Positions 8,490-17,237 of a stretch of 64,000 nt of DNA are shown in pieces; the first letter of the stretch is position 1; each line of letters begins with the position of its first letter. The stretch covers positions 1-64,000 of the forward strand of contig CALVDL010000009.1 of assembly GCA_944326305.1 (NCBI GenBank). The letters are read 5' to 3'. Source of the stretch: an uncultured Bacteroidales bacterium. GTDB taxonomy: Bacteria; Bacteroidota; Bacteroidia; Bacteroidales; UBA932. The translations under genes and the position numbers were made by a program. The notes below the pieces were generated by a model. The model saw nothing but the letters and a program-made list of their open reading frames with translations. It had not been told where the DNA came from and ran no database searches.

Positions 8490-8497
8490 TAGTTTTG
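8490..8497 (+). promoter_or_regulatory. -7 box of rpsP-rimM
   Basis: TAGTTTTG, an exact consensus, with TTG at 8468-8470 and a 19-base spacer. A leader of about 55 bases precedes the ATG at 8558. Confidence 0.65.
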
Positions 8498-8557
8498 CGC
8501 CGTTTTCCTCGAGAAGGAAAATACAGGTAAATTCATTAACATTAAAAACAGATTACA

Positions 8558-9136
8558 ATGGCTGTTAAAATTCGTCTACAGCGCCACGGAAAGAAGAATT
8601 TTGCATTCTTCCACATTGTAGTGGCTGATTCACGCGCGCCTCGCGATGGACGTTTCATCGAGAAGATTGGTTCCTACAATCCTAACACCAATCCGGCAAC
8701 CATCATCCTCAAGTCAGACAGGGCCCTTGCATGGCTTAATGTCGGTGCACAGCCGACACTCGTCGTGCGCCGTATCCTTTCATACGAAGGTGTCCTCCTG
8801 AGGAAGCACCTCCAGGGCGGAGTGGCTAAGGGTGCCCTTACCCAGGAACAGGCCGACCAGAAGTTCGAAGCATGGAAGGTCCAGAGGGATGCCAAGATAA
8901 ACGCCAAGAAAGAGGGAATCACCAAGGCTGCCGCCGATGCCAGCAAAGCTGCGTTCGAGGCAGAGGCCAAGGTAAATCAGGAGAGGGCTGAAGCTCTTGC
9001 AAAGAAGAAAGCCGAGGCAGAGGAGGCAGCACGTGCTGCCGCTGAAGCTGCAGCAGCTGAGAAGGCTGCCAAGGAGGCTGAGGCAGCTGCCGAGCAGGCC
9101 GCAGCCGAGGCTCCGGCCGAGAACCCTGAGGCTTAG
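8558..9136 (+). CDS. rpsP: 30S ribosomal protein S16 with long Ala/Glu/Lys tail
   Basis: The first 80 or so residues are a standard S16: [20 protein letters not shown], then [13 protein letters not shown], then [13 protein letters not shown]16 binds 16S rRNA early in 30S assembly. The protein has 192 residues against about 80-90 for most bacterial S16 proteins. The extra part is a charged region followed by an Ala/Glu/Lys-rich helix (from about residue 125) with heptad-like spacing. Such tails are common in Bacteroidetes S16. rimM follows after 5 bp, the usual rpsP-rimM pairing. Confidence 0.96.
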   Translation: MAVKIRLQRHGKKNFAFFHIVVADSRAPRDGRFIEKIGSYNPNTNPATIILKSDRALAWLNVGAQPTLVVRRILSYEGVLLRKHLQGGVAKGALTQEQADQKFEAWKVQRDAKINAKKEGITKAAADASKAAFEAEAKVNQERAEALAKKKAEAEEAARAAAEAAAAEKAAKEAEAAAEQAAAEAPAENPEA

Positions 9137-9141
9137 TCTGT

Positions 9142-9651
9142 ATGCATGGACTGCATAAGATAGCCCAGGTGCTGAAATCCAATGGTACCGATGGGGAGCT
9201 CATTCTCGGGTTCCGCGGCATCGCTCCTGAAGATATCGATCTGGAAGAACCGGTGTTCATCTGTTTTGATGGACTGCCGGTTCCTTTTTTTATTGAGTAT
9301 TTCCAGCCAAAGGGCCAGAGCAGGGCCGTTGTAAGGCTTACGGACATATGTTGCTATGAGGATGCCCAGGAGATGGTAGGGCAGGGGGTGTATACCGACA
9401 GCCTTGATGTTGAGGATGATGATGATTTCTCCATGCTTGAAGGCTGGACCCTTTTCGACGGGGACGGGACGGAGGTCGGGACGGTCTCCGGCTATCTTGA
9501 CATTCCTGGCAATCCGTGCATAGAGGTTATATTGAAAAATGCCCTGCCGGAAGGAGCGAAGCGCATCATTCCTCTGCATGAGGACCTGATACTGTCCGCG
9601 GATGAAAAAAGGCAGGAACTGACAATGTCAATTCCTGCCGGCCTGATATAG
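9142..9651 (+). CDS. rimM: 16S rRNA processing protein RimM
   Basis: The 169-residue product has the RimM layout. The N-terminal beta-barrel domain (about 1-90) starts GLHKIAQVLKSNGTDGELILGF, and the PRC-barrel C-terminal domain (about 95-165) contains GTVSGYLDIPGNPCIEV and a late IPLHEDLI. RimM helps mature the 30S head and binds S19. It follows rpsP by 5 bp, and the neighbour supports the assignment. Its last codons are part of a strong hairpin that serves as terminator for the opposing gene. Confidence 0.93.
   Translation: MHGLHKIAQVLKSNGTDGELILGFRGIAPEDIDLEEPVFICFDGLPVPFFIEYFQPKGQSRAVVRLTDICCYEDAQEMVGQGVYTDSLDVEDDDDFSMLEGWTLFDGDGTEVGTVSGYLDIPGNPCIEVILKNALPEGAKRIIPLHEDLILSADEKRQELTMSIPAGLI
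9605..9639 (-). terminator. Terminator of the DUF4465 gene lying inside rimM
   Basis: GGCAGGAACTGACA (9611-9624) and TGTCAATTCCTGCC (9626-9639) form a 14-bp stem with one mismatch. On the minus strand it is followed by six T residues (9610-9605), so it reads as an intrinsic terminator for the convergent gene ending at 9672, antisense to the last rimM codons. Confidence 0.7.
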
Positions 9652-9671
9652 TGTATCTGTGTGTATGCGCT

Positions 9672-10532
9672 TCAGTTCATCGTGTTGATGTTGACGCGGG
9701 CGGTGAGGTTGTCAATGCAGACATCATTCTGGATGAGCGTCTGATAGTCATTAATATTTGAACAGCTCAATTCAAAGTCTATATAGTCTATATTTCCAAG
9801 TCCGCTAAGATCGAAAGTTGACCAGCTTGTGACCAGGGAGTCTGCTCCAGGAGTTCCCTTGCTCTTCCCTTTGCCTGCGAGGAGGAATTCGGCTGTGCCG
9901 GTCTGGGAACCGTTGAGGTAGCCGGTAGCAGTGAGGATATAGTCTCCCTCGATATCGAATGTGTTGTCATCAACATTGTCCCCGCGGATAGCGCGTACCG
10001 TATAGGCGCTGTTGCAGACTGATACATTGACAGGGGCGTATGTCCCTATGCTTGCGTATGGGAATGCTATGTCATGTTCTGGCATCTCGCTGGTCTGGCG
10101 GAAGTAGAAGAACGTGTTGGCTGTACCGGAGTTGTTTGTGTCTCCTGTACCGTAAACGCTGTATTCTCCCGGTACAGTGGTCCCGGATGATCCTGTGCCT
10201 TCTTCCGGAGTATCAGTTCCGTCTTCCGGAGTATCAGTCCCGTCTGAAGGTTTTTCCCATGACTGTTTCGACAGGCAGAATCCGCCCATATAAAGGTCTG
10301 AATACCCTTTGCAGAAGTACAGGTTGGTATTGTTTGACAGGAAGCCGTTTTCGTCACTGGCGCTTTCCGGATTGCCGAAGAAGAATACTGTGGCCCCGTC
10401 CTTGAAAAGCTCGCTTTCGTTGCTGTATTCTGCGTAGTCAATGAGTGTGTAGTCATATTTGTAGCCTGTACCTTCATTACAAGAAGATACGATAAGCAGC
10501 ATTGAAGAGAACAGGAGTGCTGTTTTTTTCAT
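9672..10532 (-). CDS. DUF4465 domain lipoprotein
   Basis: The product has 286 residues if started at the ATG ending at 10532, which is followed by a lipoprotein signal (MKKTALLFSSMLLIVSSC). After a Thr/Pro/Glu-rich linker with two imperfect repeats of the DGTDTPE type (about residues 110-130), residues 150-285 match the DUF4465 pattern. Visible blocks are PVNVSVCNSAYTVRAI, then GDYILTATGYLNGSQTG, then STFDLSGLGNIDYIDFELSC and a final VCIDNL. This family is a jelly-roll-like domain found on Bacteroidetes surface proteins, with ligand unknown. A longer reading frame upstream runs through the promoter and is rejected as start. Confidence 0.8.
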   Translation of the reverse strand: MKKTALLFSSMLLIVSSCNEGTGYKYDYTLIDYAEYSNESELFKDGATVFFFGNPESASDENGFLSNNTNLYFCKGYSDLYMGGFCLSKQSWEKPSDGTDTPEDGTDTPEEGTGSSGTTVPGEYSVYGTGDTNNSGTANTFFYFRQTSEMPEHDIAFPYASIGTYAPVNVSVCNSAYTVRAIRGDNVDDNTFDIEGDYILTATGYLNGSQTGTAEFLLAGKGKSKGTPGADSLVTSWSTFDLSGLGNIDYIDFELSCSNINDYQTLIQNDVCIDNLTARVNINTMN

Positions 10533-10547
10533 GTCTTGGAATTTTAG

Positions 10548-10585
10548 ATATTTTGCAAATATAGTAATATTTTGCAAATATAGTA
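10548..10585 (-). promoter_or_regulatory. Tandemly duplicated 19-bp promoter element
   Basis: The 19-bp sequence ATATTTTGCAAATATAGTA occurs twice back to back without a mismatch (10548-10566, 10567-10585). Each copy contains, on the minus strand, the exact -7 box TATATTTG (10563-10556 and 10582-10575). It lies just upstream of the DUF4465 gene. Confidence 0.7.
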
Positions 10586-10626
10586 ACATTCAAGTTTATA
10601 ATATATGCCGTGGGCCCAAATGCTTG

Positions 10627-11439
10627 CTACAGTGTAATTTCGGCCACTTTTACGGCAGGCCCCGTAAGCCAGACGCCGGTAAATGCCATCCCAGTTCCCG
10701 GGATGAAATCCACGGCAAGCCTGTCCTTCAGAGCTTTTACGGGGATGTGGACCGAGGTATTGCCGTCTGTCTTCCAGACTTCCGGCCTCGTGAGCCAGGC
10801 GGCTATGGCCGATGCCGTTATGCCTGTCCCGCAGGCATATGTCTCGGCTTCCACACCTTTTTCGTATGTCCTCACGTACAGAGTCTTATCGTCAGGCAGT
10901 ATCTCGGCGAAGTTGACATTGACACCGGCAGGACCGTATTCTTTCCTGTACCGGATTTCCCTGCCCCTGCCGGGGACATCATAGCCTTCCAGTCCCTGTA
11001 CGAACTGTACGAAATGTCTAGTCCCCGTATCAATAAACCAGGAATTCCCGTTTTCTTGCTTTACAATGTCAACATTTTTCATCTTAAGACGGACAGTTTT
11101 TGTATTGCCCTCATTCTCAAGTATCTCCGCTGTGTGGAATCCGTCTGCGGCCTCGAAGTCGAAATGCCTTATTCCCATGTCGGCGGCGAATGCCACGATG
11201 CAGCGTCCTCCGTTCCCGCACATCATCCCGCCGGAGCCGTCGGAGTTGAAGTAGACCATCCGGAAGTCATACAGGCCGCTGTCCTCCAGCAGCATGAGCC
11301 CGTCGGCCCCTATGCCGTAGTGGCGGTCGCACAGGAAGGTTATGTCGCGGGAGGAGAGGCTGATGCCCCCGTCGCGGTTGTCGGCGATGAGGAAGTCGTT
11401 CCCGGCACCCTGGTATTTGTAGAATTTCATCGGCTCCAT
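10627..11439 (-). CDS. dapF: Diaminopimelate epimerase
   Basis: The 270-residue product shows the DapF signature at both ends. GAGNDF opens the protein. The first catalytic Cys lies in MMCGNGGRC and the second in TYACGTGITAS. It interconverts LL- and meso-diaminopimelate, feeding peptidoglycan and lysine. The ATG ending at 11439 lies 1 bp after the stop of the aminotransferase gene. The alternative ATG nine bases on (MKFYKYQGAGNDF) fits the family's usual start better, so the true start may be 11430. It is translationally coupled to, and probably co-transcribed with, the aminotransferase. Confidence 0.95.
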   Translation of the reverse strand: MEPMKFYKYQGAGNDFLIADNRDGGISLSSRDITFLCDRHYGIGADGLMLLEDSGLYDFRMVYFNSDGSGGMMCGNGGRCIVAFAADMGIRHFDFEAADGFHTAEILENEGNTKTVRLKMKNVDIVKQENGNSWFIDTGTRHFVQFVQGLEGYDVPGRGREIRYRKEYGPAGVNVNFAEILPDDKTLYVRTYEKGVEAETYACGTGITASAIAAWLTRPEVWKTDGNTSVHIPVKALKDRLAVDFIPGTGMAFTGVWLTGPAVKVAEITL

Positions 11440-11440
11440 G

Positions 11441-12655
11441 TTATTTGAGATTATCCTTCAGGAGGGAGGACAGCAATATGACCCCTTCACGTATCCTGTC
11501 CGGTGACATGAAGGAGAAATTCATCCTCATGGTGTTCAGGCCGTCTTTCCCCGGCTGGCGGTGTCCACTGACCCACAGTGTGTTGAAGAAGGCCCCAGCC
11601 ACATAGGCCACGCCGCTGGAGAGTGCGGTCTCGTAGAATTCAACGGAGTCGAACGTCTCAGGCAGGGTCAGGAACAGGAACAGCCCCCCTTCCGGATGCG
11701 TCCATTTTACACCGTCAGGCATGTGCTCCTGGAGCATGGAGAGCATCAGGTCGCGTTTTCCCTTGTACAGCCGGATGCTTTTCTCCAGATTCCTGTCCAG
11801 CAGCCCGGAAGAGAGGAACTCCGCTGCGACGTACTGGTCGAATACGGGCGGGCATAGGTCAAGTGACTGTTTGCAGACATATATTTTGTCCAGAAGGCCT
11901 GGATTTCCGAATATCCATCCCAGTCGGAAGCCCGGTGCCATGATTTTCGAGAATGAGCCCAGGTGAAGTACCCTGTCGGGGTCGAGCGAGTACATGGTCG
12001 GGACAGGTGTCCCTTCGTAGCGCAGTTCCCTGTACGGGCTGTCCTCCACTATCACGAAGCCGTATTCCGCCGCGAGGCTGATGAGTATCTTCCTTTCTTC
12101 CAGGGTCAGGGTCTCTCCGGAAGGATTCTGGAAATCAGGGATCATGTAGAGGAATTTTATCTTCTTTCCTTCGGACAATGCCTTTTCGATGGCCCCGGTG
12201 TATGCTTCCCTGAATTTCACGGGATCAGCCTCATGGGAAACGCCCCTGATGTCTGCCCGGTAGGAGCTGAATGACTGAAGGGCTCCGAGGTATGACGGGT
12301 TTGATGTCAGAATGACATCTCCGGGATCGACCAGCACGCGTGTACACACGTCTATTCCCTGCTGGGACGACGATGTGATCTGTATGCGCTCCATGGGCAC
12401 TCCGTACCTCGCGGACAGGGCCGTGCGCAGTTCAGTGACGCCCTGTGTGGCTCCGTACTGGAATGCCTGGCCTTTGTATTTGTCTATCACTCCGGACATT
12501 ATCTCCCTGAATGTATCCAGCGGGAATGTCTCTGCGCTCGGATACCCGCCCGCGAACGAATAGATCGAGTTCAGGTCCACTTTCTTGAATATGTCCCTTA
12601 CCGGAGATCTGAAGAATGAGCCGGTGTCGGCGGAGAACAGGTCGCTGTATGCCAT
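11441..12655 (-). CDS. PLP-dependent aminotransferase, LysN/2-aminoadipate-like
   Basis: The 404-residue fold-type I aminotransferase has the PLP lysine in the motif LGSFSKIMAPGFRLGW. The substrate-loop block YMIPDFQNPSGETL is typical of the 2-aminoadipate aminotransferase (LysN) and MocR-aminotransferase group. There is no N-terminal GntR domain. It lies directly before dapF in a cluster with dapD, dapA, dapB and lysC, and no other aminotransferase is present. It may therefore perform the N-succinyl-LL-2-amino-6-oxopimelate transamination step (DapC activity), which is inference from context. Other amino-acid substrates are possible. Confidence 0.85.
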   Translation of the reverse strand: MAYSDLFSADTGSFFRSPVRDIFKKVDLNSIYSFAGGYPSAETFPLDTFREIMSGVIDKYKGQAFQYGATQGVTELRTALSARYGVPMERIQITSSSQQGIDVCTRVLVDPGDVILTSNPSYLGALQSFSSYRADIRGVSHEADPVKFREAYTGAIEKALSEGKKIKFLYMIPDFQNPSGETLTLEERKILISLAAEYGFVIVEDSPYRELRYEGTPVPTMYSLDPDRVLHLGSFSKIMAPGFRLGWIFGNPGLLDKIYVCKQSLDLCPPVFDQYVAAEFLSSGLLDRNLEKSIRLYKGKRDLMLSMLQEHMPDGVKWTHPEGGLFLFLTLPETFDSVEFYETALSSGVAYVAGAFFNTLWVSGHRQPGKDGLNTMRMNFSFMSPDRIREGVILLSSLLKDNLK

Positions 12656-12666
12656 TTGAGTATCTT

Positions 12667-12749
12667 TTAAGCTTCGTTTACAATCACGCTGCGCCTCGGC
12701 ATAGTCCGAACGGGTTCGTCCTCTGCTCTCGGCTTGCAGTTTATTTTAA
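12667..12749 (+). mobile_element. 83-bp TTAA-flanked miniature element, copy 2
   Basis: The same unit as at 127-209 lies here between two TTAA tetranucleotides in unrelated flanks, a few bases upstream of the aminotransferase gene. The centre reads CCGAACGGGTTCG against CCGAAAAGGTTCG in copy 1. Independent surroundings support the view that the unit moves alone. Confidence 0.7.
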
Positions 12750-12767
12750 CGTCAGTTCGACGAATTT

Positions 12768-13142
12768 ATGTTTAACAATATTATCCTAAAAATCAATATT
12801 TTATCATTTATGACCGGAATCCCTGTCATCCCGGGTGTCCTTTTGTCATCCCGAGCATTTTTTTGTCATCCCGAGCGGAGCCGAGGGATCTGTTAATTCC
12901 TTCTACAGATTTCTCCACTCACTTTGTTCGGTCGAAATGACAGAAAAAGTCCTGTCCGGTCGGAATGACAGAGAAGGTCCCGTTCGGTCGAAATGACAAT
13001 TCATGTCTGTTCACCCCCAGTCACCTAGGGTGACAGCCCCGGTGGGGCATGCGGCTCCGCTTCGCTCCGCCGGCACCTCCACTGCCTCGGTTCCCTGACG
13101 GAAACCTCGCTGACGCTCCGGTGCGGCCCTGTCGGGCCTTCC
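12768..13142 (+). repeat. Composite intergenic repeat, copy R2
   Basis: This fills most of the 509-bp gap between dapD and the aminotransferase gene. 12768-13026 matches 25648-25898: an AT-rich start (ATGTTTAACAAT), then several units around GTCATCCCGAG and GGTCGAAATGACA. 13027-13142 is one inverted copy of the GC-rich module that forms the tandem array at 20.5-20.9 kb (GGGGCATGCGGCTCCGC, then ACCTCGCTGACGCTCCGG). No gene is seen in it. Confidence 0.85.
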
Positions 13143-13164
13143 CATCCAGTCTTCCTCTTTGGAG

Positions 13165-13947
13165 TCAGTCCCTTAAGACTGACTCAAGGGTGACTGAACT
13201 GTCCGTCTTGCTGTCACGGTATTTCACTATGACAGGGGTGTAGAGGTGGATTCCCTGCTCTATGCCGGGGCCTTTGGATACCGGACGGCTTCCAGCCACT
13301 ACGACGGCTCCTTCCGGCACGACCATGCGGCCGTTTTCATCGGCTTTGATGAATTTGCCTGTGGTGGCGTCAAAAATAGCTGTGGATGAATTGATTATCA
13401 CGCCTGTGCCTATGACGGCGTTCTCTTTCACGAGCGTCCCTTCATAGATGCCGCAGTTCCCTCCGATGAACACATTGTCCTCGATGATTACAGGAAGGGC
13501 GCCGACCGGCTCAAGGACCCCGCCGAGCTGCGAGGCTGCGGACAGGTGCACGTGCTTGCCCACCTGCGCGCACGAGCCCACCAGGGCATGGGAGTCTATC
13601 ATGGTGTCGGAGTCCACGTATGCACCTATGTTGACATAGGAAGGCGGCATGACAATGACAGACGGGGCGAGATATGCTCCTCTGCGGACTGCGCTTCCTC
13701 CCGGGACTATCCTGACCCTGTCCTCGAGTGTCATCTTCCGTGCAGGTATGGTGTCCTTGTCAAAGAACGAGAATTCCCCCTGGGACATATCTTTCATCTG
13801 CCCGTAACGGAATCCGCTGAGTATCACTTCCTTTATCCAGGCGTTGACTGTCCATTCCCCGTTTTTTTTCTCTGCGACGCGGATTTCGCCTCTTTCGAGG
13901 GCCTGGCAGACTTCGTAGAATTTCTGGAGTTCGGTATTTGTTTGCAT
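13165..13947 (-). CDS. dapD: Tetrahydrodipicolinate N-succinyltransferase
   Basis: The 260-residue product starts at the ATG ending at 13947 ([17 protein letters not shown]). It has an N-terminal helical domain (about 1-90) and then a left-handed beta-helix built of hexapeptides, for example [35 protein letters not shown]. DapD transfers succinyl from succinyl-CoA to tetrahydrodipicolinate, the entry to the succinylase route of lysine synthesis. The reading frame continues upstream for 71 codons into the gap to dapA, but that part is not DapD-like. The stop lies against repeat R2. Confidence 0.95.
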   Translation of the reverse strand: MQTNTELQKFYEVCQALERGEIRVAEKKNGEWTVNAWIKEVILSGFRYGQMKDMSQGEFSFFDKDTIPARKMTLEDRVRIVPGGSAVRRGAYLAPSVIVMPPSYVNIGAYVDSDTMIDSHALVGSCAQVGKHVHLSAASQLGGVLEPVGALPVIIEDNVFIGGNCGIYEGTLVKENAVIGTGVIINSSTAIFDATTGKFIKADENGRMVVPEGAVVVAGSRPVSKGPGIEQGIHLYTPVIVKYRDSKTDSSVTLESVLRD

Positions 13948-14077
13948 TTTGTTGTTTTCTTGGTTTGTAAATAGATCCTTCGTCTGCGGGCCTTGCCCTT
14001 CGCTCAGGATGACATGGAAAGTCTGCGGGCCTTGACTTTCGTCTGTGATGGCGGCTGTGTCATGGCCTTGCAGTCCT

Positions 14078-14956
14078 CTACAGTCCCAGGTCAGCCACTG
14101 TTTTCTGCATAAGTGCGTATGTCTTTTCTGCCGCAGGGACGAGAGGCAGACGCAGTTCATTGCTTATCAGGCCCATAGCTGCAAGCGCGGCTTTTGCCGG
14201 GATAGGGTTGCTCTCTACGAAGCAGTTCCTGAACAGCGGGGTCAGCCTGTGATGCAGTTCCCTGGCTTTCGCCATGTTGTCATCAAGCAGGGCCTCGGCG
14301 AGCTCCACCATAAGTCCCGGTGCCACATTGGATGCCACGCTTATGATTCCGCTGGCGCCTGTCGCCATGAGAGGAAGAGTCTCGTCGTCGTTCCCGCTCA
14401 GGACAGAGAACCCTTCAGGGGCATTGCGTATTATCTCGGAAATCTGGGCGTAGTTGCCGGACGCTTCCTTGACCGCCACGATGTTCTCTATCTCTGCCAG
14501 GCGCAGTGTGGTCTCTGCCAGCATGTTGGCCCCGGTGCGGCCAGGAACGTTGTATATGACCACCGGCTTGCCGGTTTCTCCGGCCACGGCCTTGAAATAT
14601 TCATACATGCCCTGCTGTGTGGGCTTGTTGTAGTAAGGTACCACCACCAGGAAGGCATCTGCCCCGTACGGCTCCAGCGCCTTTATGCTCTTTACTGTCT
14701 GCACCAGCGAGTTGGTGCCTCCTCCTGCGATGATTTTCCTGCCTTCGCTGTGCTCTTTTGTAAGTTCGAGGAGCTTTATCCTCTCCTGTTCGTCCAGGCA
14801 TGGGGTTTCCCCTGTAGTCCCGAGCGGGACGAGGAAATGTATCCCGGCGTCTGTCTGCCTTCTCAGCAGTGCCACGAATGCATCATAGTCTACTTCCCCG
14901 TTCCGGAACGGTGTGACGAGTGCTGTCCCGCACCCTTTAAAACTGATGCTTTTCAT
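14078..14956 (-). CDS. dapA: 4-hydroxy-tetrahydrodipicolinate synthase
   Basis: The 292-residue TIM-barrel protein carries the family signatures. They are GTTGETPCL near residue 45, the catalytic Tyr in [11 protein letters not shown], the Schiff-base Lys in IVAVKEASG and [17 protein letters not shown]. It condenses pyruvate with aspartate semialdehyde, the first committed step to diaminopimelate. dapB precedes it on the same strand with an 8-bp gap, so the two are an operon with lysC. Confidence 0.97.
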   Translation of the reverse strand: MKSISFKGCGTALVTPFRNGEVDYDAFVALLRRQTDAGIHFLVPLGTTGETPCLDEQERIKLLELTKEHSEGRKIIAGGGTNSLVQTVKSIKALEPYGADAFLVVVPYYNKPTQQGMYEYFKAVAGETGKPVVIYNVPGRTGANMLAETTLRLAEIENIVAVKEASGNYAQISEIIRNAPEGFSVLSGNDDETLPLMATGASGIISVASNVAPGLMVELAEALLDDNMAKARELHHRLTPLFRNCFVESNPIPAKAALAAMGLISNELRLPLVPAAEKTYALMQKTVADLGL

Positions 14957-14964
14957 TGTATTCC

Positions 14965-15648
14965 TTATTCGGCTTTGAAAATGATGTCTTTGAAGTCATG
15001 CACCCCGGAAAGCCCGGCAGTGCGTATGGCCGCCTCGACAGCCCCTGCTGCAAATCCCTCCCGGGAGAATGCCTCGTGGGTGAGGGTGATGCGGTCGTTC
15101 AGGCCTTCGAACCCTATGGAGTGGATGCCGGGGATTTCACCGCAGCGTACCGATGCGATGTCAGTCCTGACTCCCATGTTGCCGTCGATGATCTCCGCAA
15201 GGCTCTTTGCCGTCCCGCTCGGGGCGTCCAGCTTGTGGCAATGGTGCTTTTCCACTATATAGGGGCTGTAGCCGCCGGTTTCCGCCATTGTCCTGGAGAT
15301 GAACTCAGTGACGGCGAAGAAGATGTTGACGCCTATAGAGAAGTTCGATGCGTAGATCATGGTGGTGCCGCATTCCCTGAAGTATGAAATTACCTCGTCC
15401 TTGATGTCGTTCCACCCTGTGGTGCCGATCACCACGGCCTTGAAGTTCTCCGCCAGGAACCTGTAGTTCTCCCTGATGGCCACAGGGGTGGTGAAGTCTA
15501 TGCAGACGCATTCTTTTGCGAGGGCAGTGTCGAATCCGCGGATGTTTTCGCTCTTCCCCGCACATTCTATACCCCTCTGGATAAGGATTTTCTCTACCAT
15601 GCGGCCCATTTTGCCATAGCCGCTGATTACTGCTTTGATGTTGCCCAT
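14965..15648 (-). CDS. dapB: 4-hydroxy-tetrahydrodipicolinate reductase
   Basis: The 227-residue product has an N-terminal dinucleotide-binding loop (ISGYGKMGRMVE) and the catalytic signature EKHHCHKLDAPSGTA near residue 145. It is shorter than the E. coli enzyme (273 residues), as is usual in Bacteroidetes. It reduces the DapA product with NAD(P)H. It lies between lysC (14 bp upstream) and dapA (8 bp downstream). Confidence 0.96.
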   Translation of the reverse strand: MGNIKAVISGYGKMGRMVEKILIQRGIECAGKSENIRGFDTALAKECVCIDFTTPVAIRENYRFLAENFKAVVIGTTGWNDIKDEVISYFRECGTTMIYASNFSIGVNIFFAVTEFISRTMAETGGYSPYIVEKHHCHKLDAPSGTAKSLAEIIDGNMGVRTDIASVRCGEIPGIHSIGFEGLNDRITLTHEAFSREGFAAGAVEAAIRTAGLSGVHDFKDIIFKAE

Positions 15649-15662
15649 ATTGTATTGTGCTC

Positions 15663-17024
15663 CTATTCCTTTGTCTCGAACAGGTAATGGTGGATCTCCT
15701 GCATTACGGAGTCCAGCACTTCCCTGTCTATCACGAAGCTGATGTTGACGTAAGAAGCCCCCTGTGAAATCATGTATACCTTGCAGTCACGCAGAGGTGC
15801 GAACGTGTTTTTCAGCATGCCTTTCAGGTTCACGATGTTTTTCCCGATGATGGAAATCTGGGACTTGCCGTTGTCCACGATCACGTCGGCGAATTCGGAA
15901 AGCTGTTTCACGACCTTCTCTATGTTCTGGGATGAGTCGACTGTCACCGAGATGTTGGCTTCGGAGGTGCTTATCAGGTCGACTGAGACCTTGTTCTCGC
16001 TGAATATCTCGAACACTTTCTTAAGGAAGCCCGAGACATTGATCATCTTGGTGGAGAAGATGTTGATGACGTTGATGTTCTCCTTGCAGGAGATGGATTT
16101 GACACCGTCCTCTATGAACGAGCTCTGGAGGATGGCCGTGCCCTTGCCTTCAGGGTTCATGGAGTTGAGCACGAAGAGCGGGATGTTCTTCTTTACTGCC
16201 GGCTCTATGGTGAGGGGGTGGAGGACCTTGGCCCCGAAATGGGCCATCTCGGCTGCCTCCTCGAATGATATCCTGTCAAGGCACTTGGTGTTCTGCACCC
16301 TTCTCGGGTCCGCCGTGCGGACACCGTCCACATCCGTCCATATCTCTATCCTCTTGGCGTCCACGGCCATTCCTATGAGCGATGCCGAGTAGTCCGAGCC
16401 CCCGCGGCCGAGCACGGTAGGCTCTCCGTCCGGTGTCGCCGACACGAACCCCTGGGTGATGACCGCGTCCGCCCCTTTGAATGCGTTGCTGACGATTTCA
16501 GGGGTGCGCCGGATGATCTCCTCATTCACCGGCTCGCCTTTGAGGTAGTCCTTTGATGTGATGATGATGCTGCGCGCATCGATGTAGTTTGTCGCTATGC
16601 CGCGGGCGTTCAGGGCACTGCAGATGATGTTGGACGAGAGGTATTCGCCGTTCGATATTATGACCGCCTTGCTCCTTTCGGAGAGTTCGCCGAGGGCGCA
16701 TACAGCGCTGACGAACTTTTCAAGGGTGCCGCAGATTGCCTCCACTTTTCCGCAGGCCTCCCTGCAGAGCCCGTCGTTTTCAGCGAGCAGTTCCTTTGCC
16801 AGGGCTATGTGCCTTTCCCTGAGCTGCTCGAGGAGGCTGTCGACTTCTATCCTGTTCTTCGCTGCAGCAGCGTCGGAGAGTTTGTAGAGGAGGTCCGTTA
16901 CTTTAGAGAGTGCGGATACAACCACGACAGGTTTTTCGTCCAGACGGCCACGGATGATTTCGATGGCGCGTGTGATTGCTTCACAGTTGGCGACGGAGGT
17001 GCCGCCGAATTTCATTACTATCAT
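15663..17024 (-). CDS. lysC: Aspartate kinase (lysine-sensitive type layout)
   Basis: The product has about 453 residues from the ATG ending at 17024 (MIVMKFGGTSVAN). Residues 1-290 form the amino-acid kinase domain, with KFGGTSV, then GFVSATPDGEPTVLGRGGSDYSA, then IEIWTDVDGVRTADPR. Residues 300-450 hold two ACT-type regions (FSTKMINVSGFLKKVFEIF and ISIIGKNIVNLKGM), so it is a monofunctional, probably feedback-regulated enzyme without a homoserine dehydrogenase part. It phosphorylates aspartate and heads the lysC-dapB-dapA run. Two palindromes lie upstream. Confidence 0.95.
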   Translation of the reverse strand: MIVMKFGGTSVANCEAITRAIEIIRGRLDEKPVVVVSALSKVTDLLYKLSDAAAAKNRIEVDSLLEQLRERHIALAKELLAENDGLCREACGKVEAICGTLEKFVSAVCALGELSERSKAVIISNGEYLSSNIICSALNARGIATNYIDARSIIITSKDYLKGEPVNEEIIRRTPEIVSNAFKGADAVITQGFVSATPDGEPTVLGRGGSDYSASLIGMAVDAKRIEIWTDVDGVRTADPRRVQNTKCLDRISFEEAAEMAHFGAKVLHPLTIEPAVKKNIPLFVLNSMNPEGKGTAILQSSFIEDGVKSISCKENINVINIFSTKMINVSGFLKKVFEIFSENKVSVDLISTSEANISVTVDSSQNIEKVVKQLSEFADVIVDNGKSQISIIGKNIVNLKGMLKNTFAPLRDCKVYMISQGASYVNISFVIDREVLDSVMQEIHHYLFETKE

Positions 17025-17055
17025 ATCTTTCTTTTTTCTGACTTCAATTAGTTTT

Positions 17056-17090
17056 ATTAGTCTAATAATCACCTATTATATTATAATAGG
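17056..17090. promoter_or_regulatory. Two perfect palindromes upstream of lysC
   Basis: ATTAG-T-CTAAT (17056-17066) and CCTATTATA-T-TATAATAGG (17072-17090) are exact inverted repeats with one central base each, 32-66 bases before the lysC start. They look like operator half-site pairs. No known binding motif is recognised. Confidence 0.45.
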
Positions 17091-17237
17091 GACTTGCCAT
17101 AATACCGGAGGGCAGATTTCTCGACTTCGGCTTTCAGCCTCCGCTCGAAATGACATAAAAGGAATTTTCACTTTAGTTCAATTCCAATATGCCAAATCTT
17201 CAAATCCCTTATTAGGGGTACTGCCCTTTCCGGCGGG

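Noticed and set aside
10531..11448. Long plus-strand frame opposite dapF
   Set aside because: Antisense shadow of a strongly recognised gene in high-GC sequence; no signal or domain.
13948..14160. N-terminal extension of DapD
   Set aside because: It overlaps the end of dapA in another frame and is not DapD-like; [12 protein letters not shown] is a normal start.
17025..17237. Lysine riboswitch upstream of lysC
   Set aside because: No multi-helix leader or conserved core could be found; only short palindromes and repeat-like sequence.
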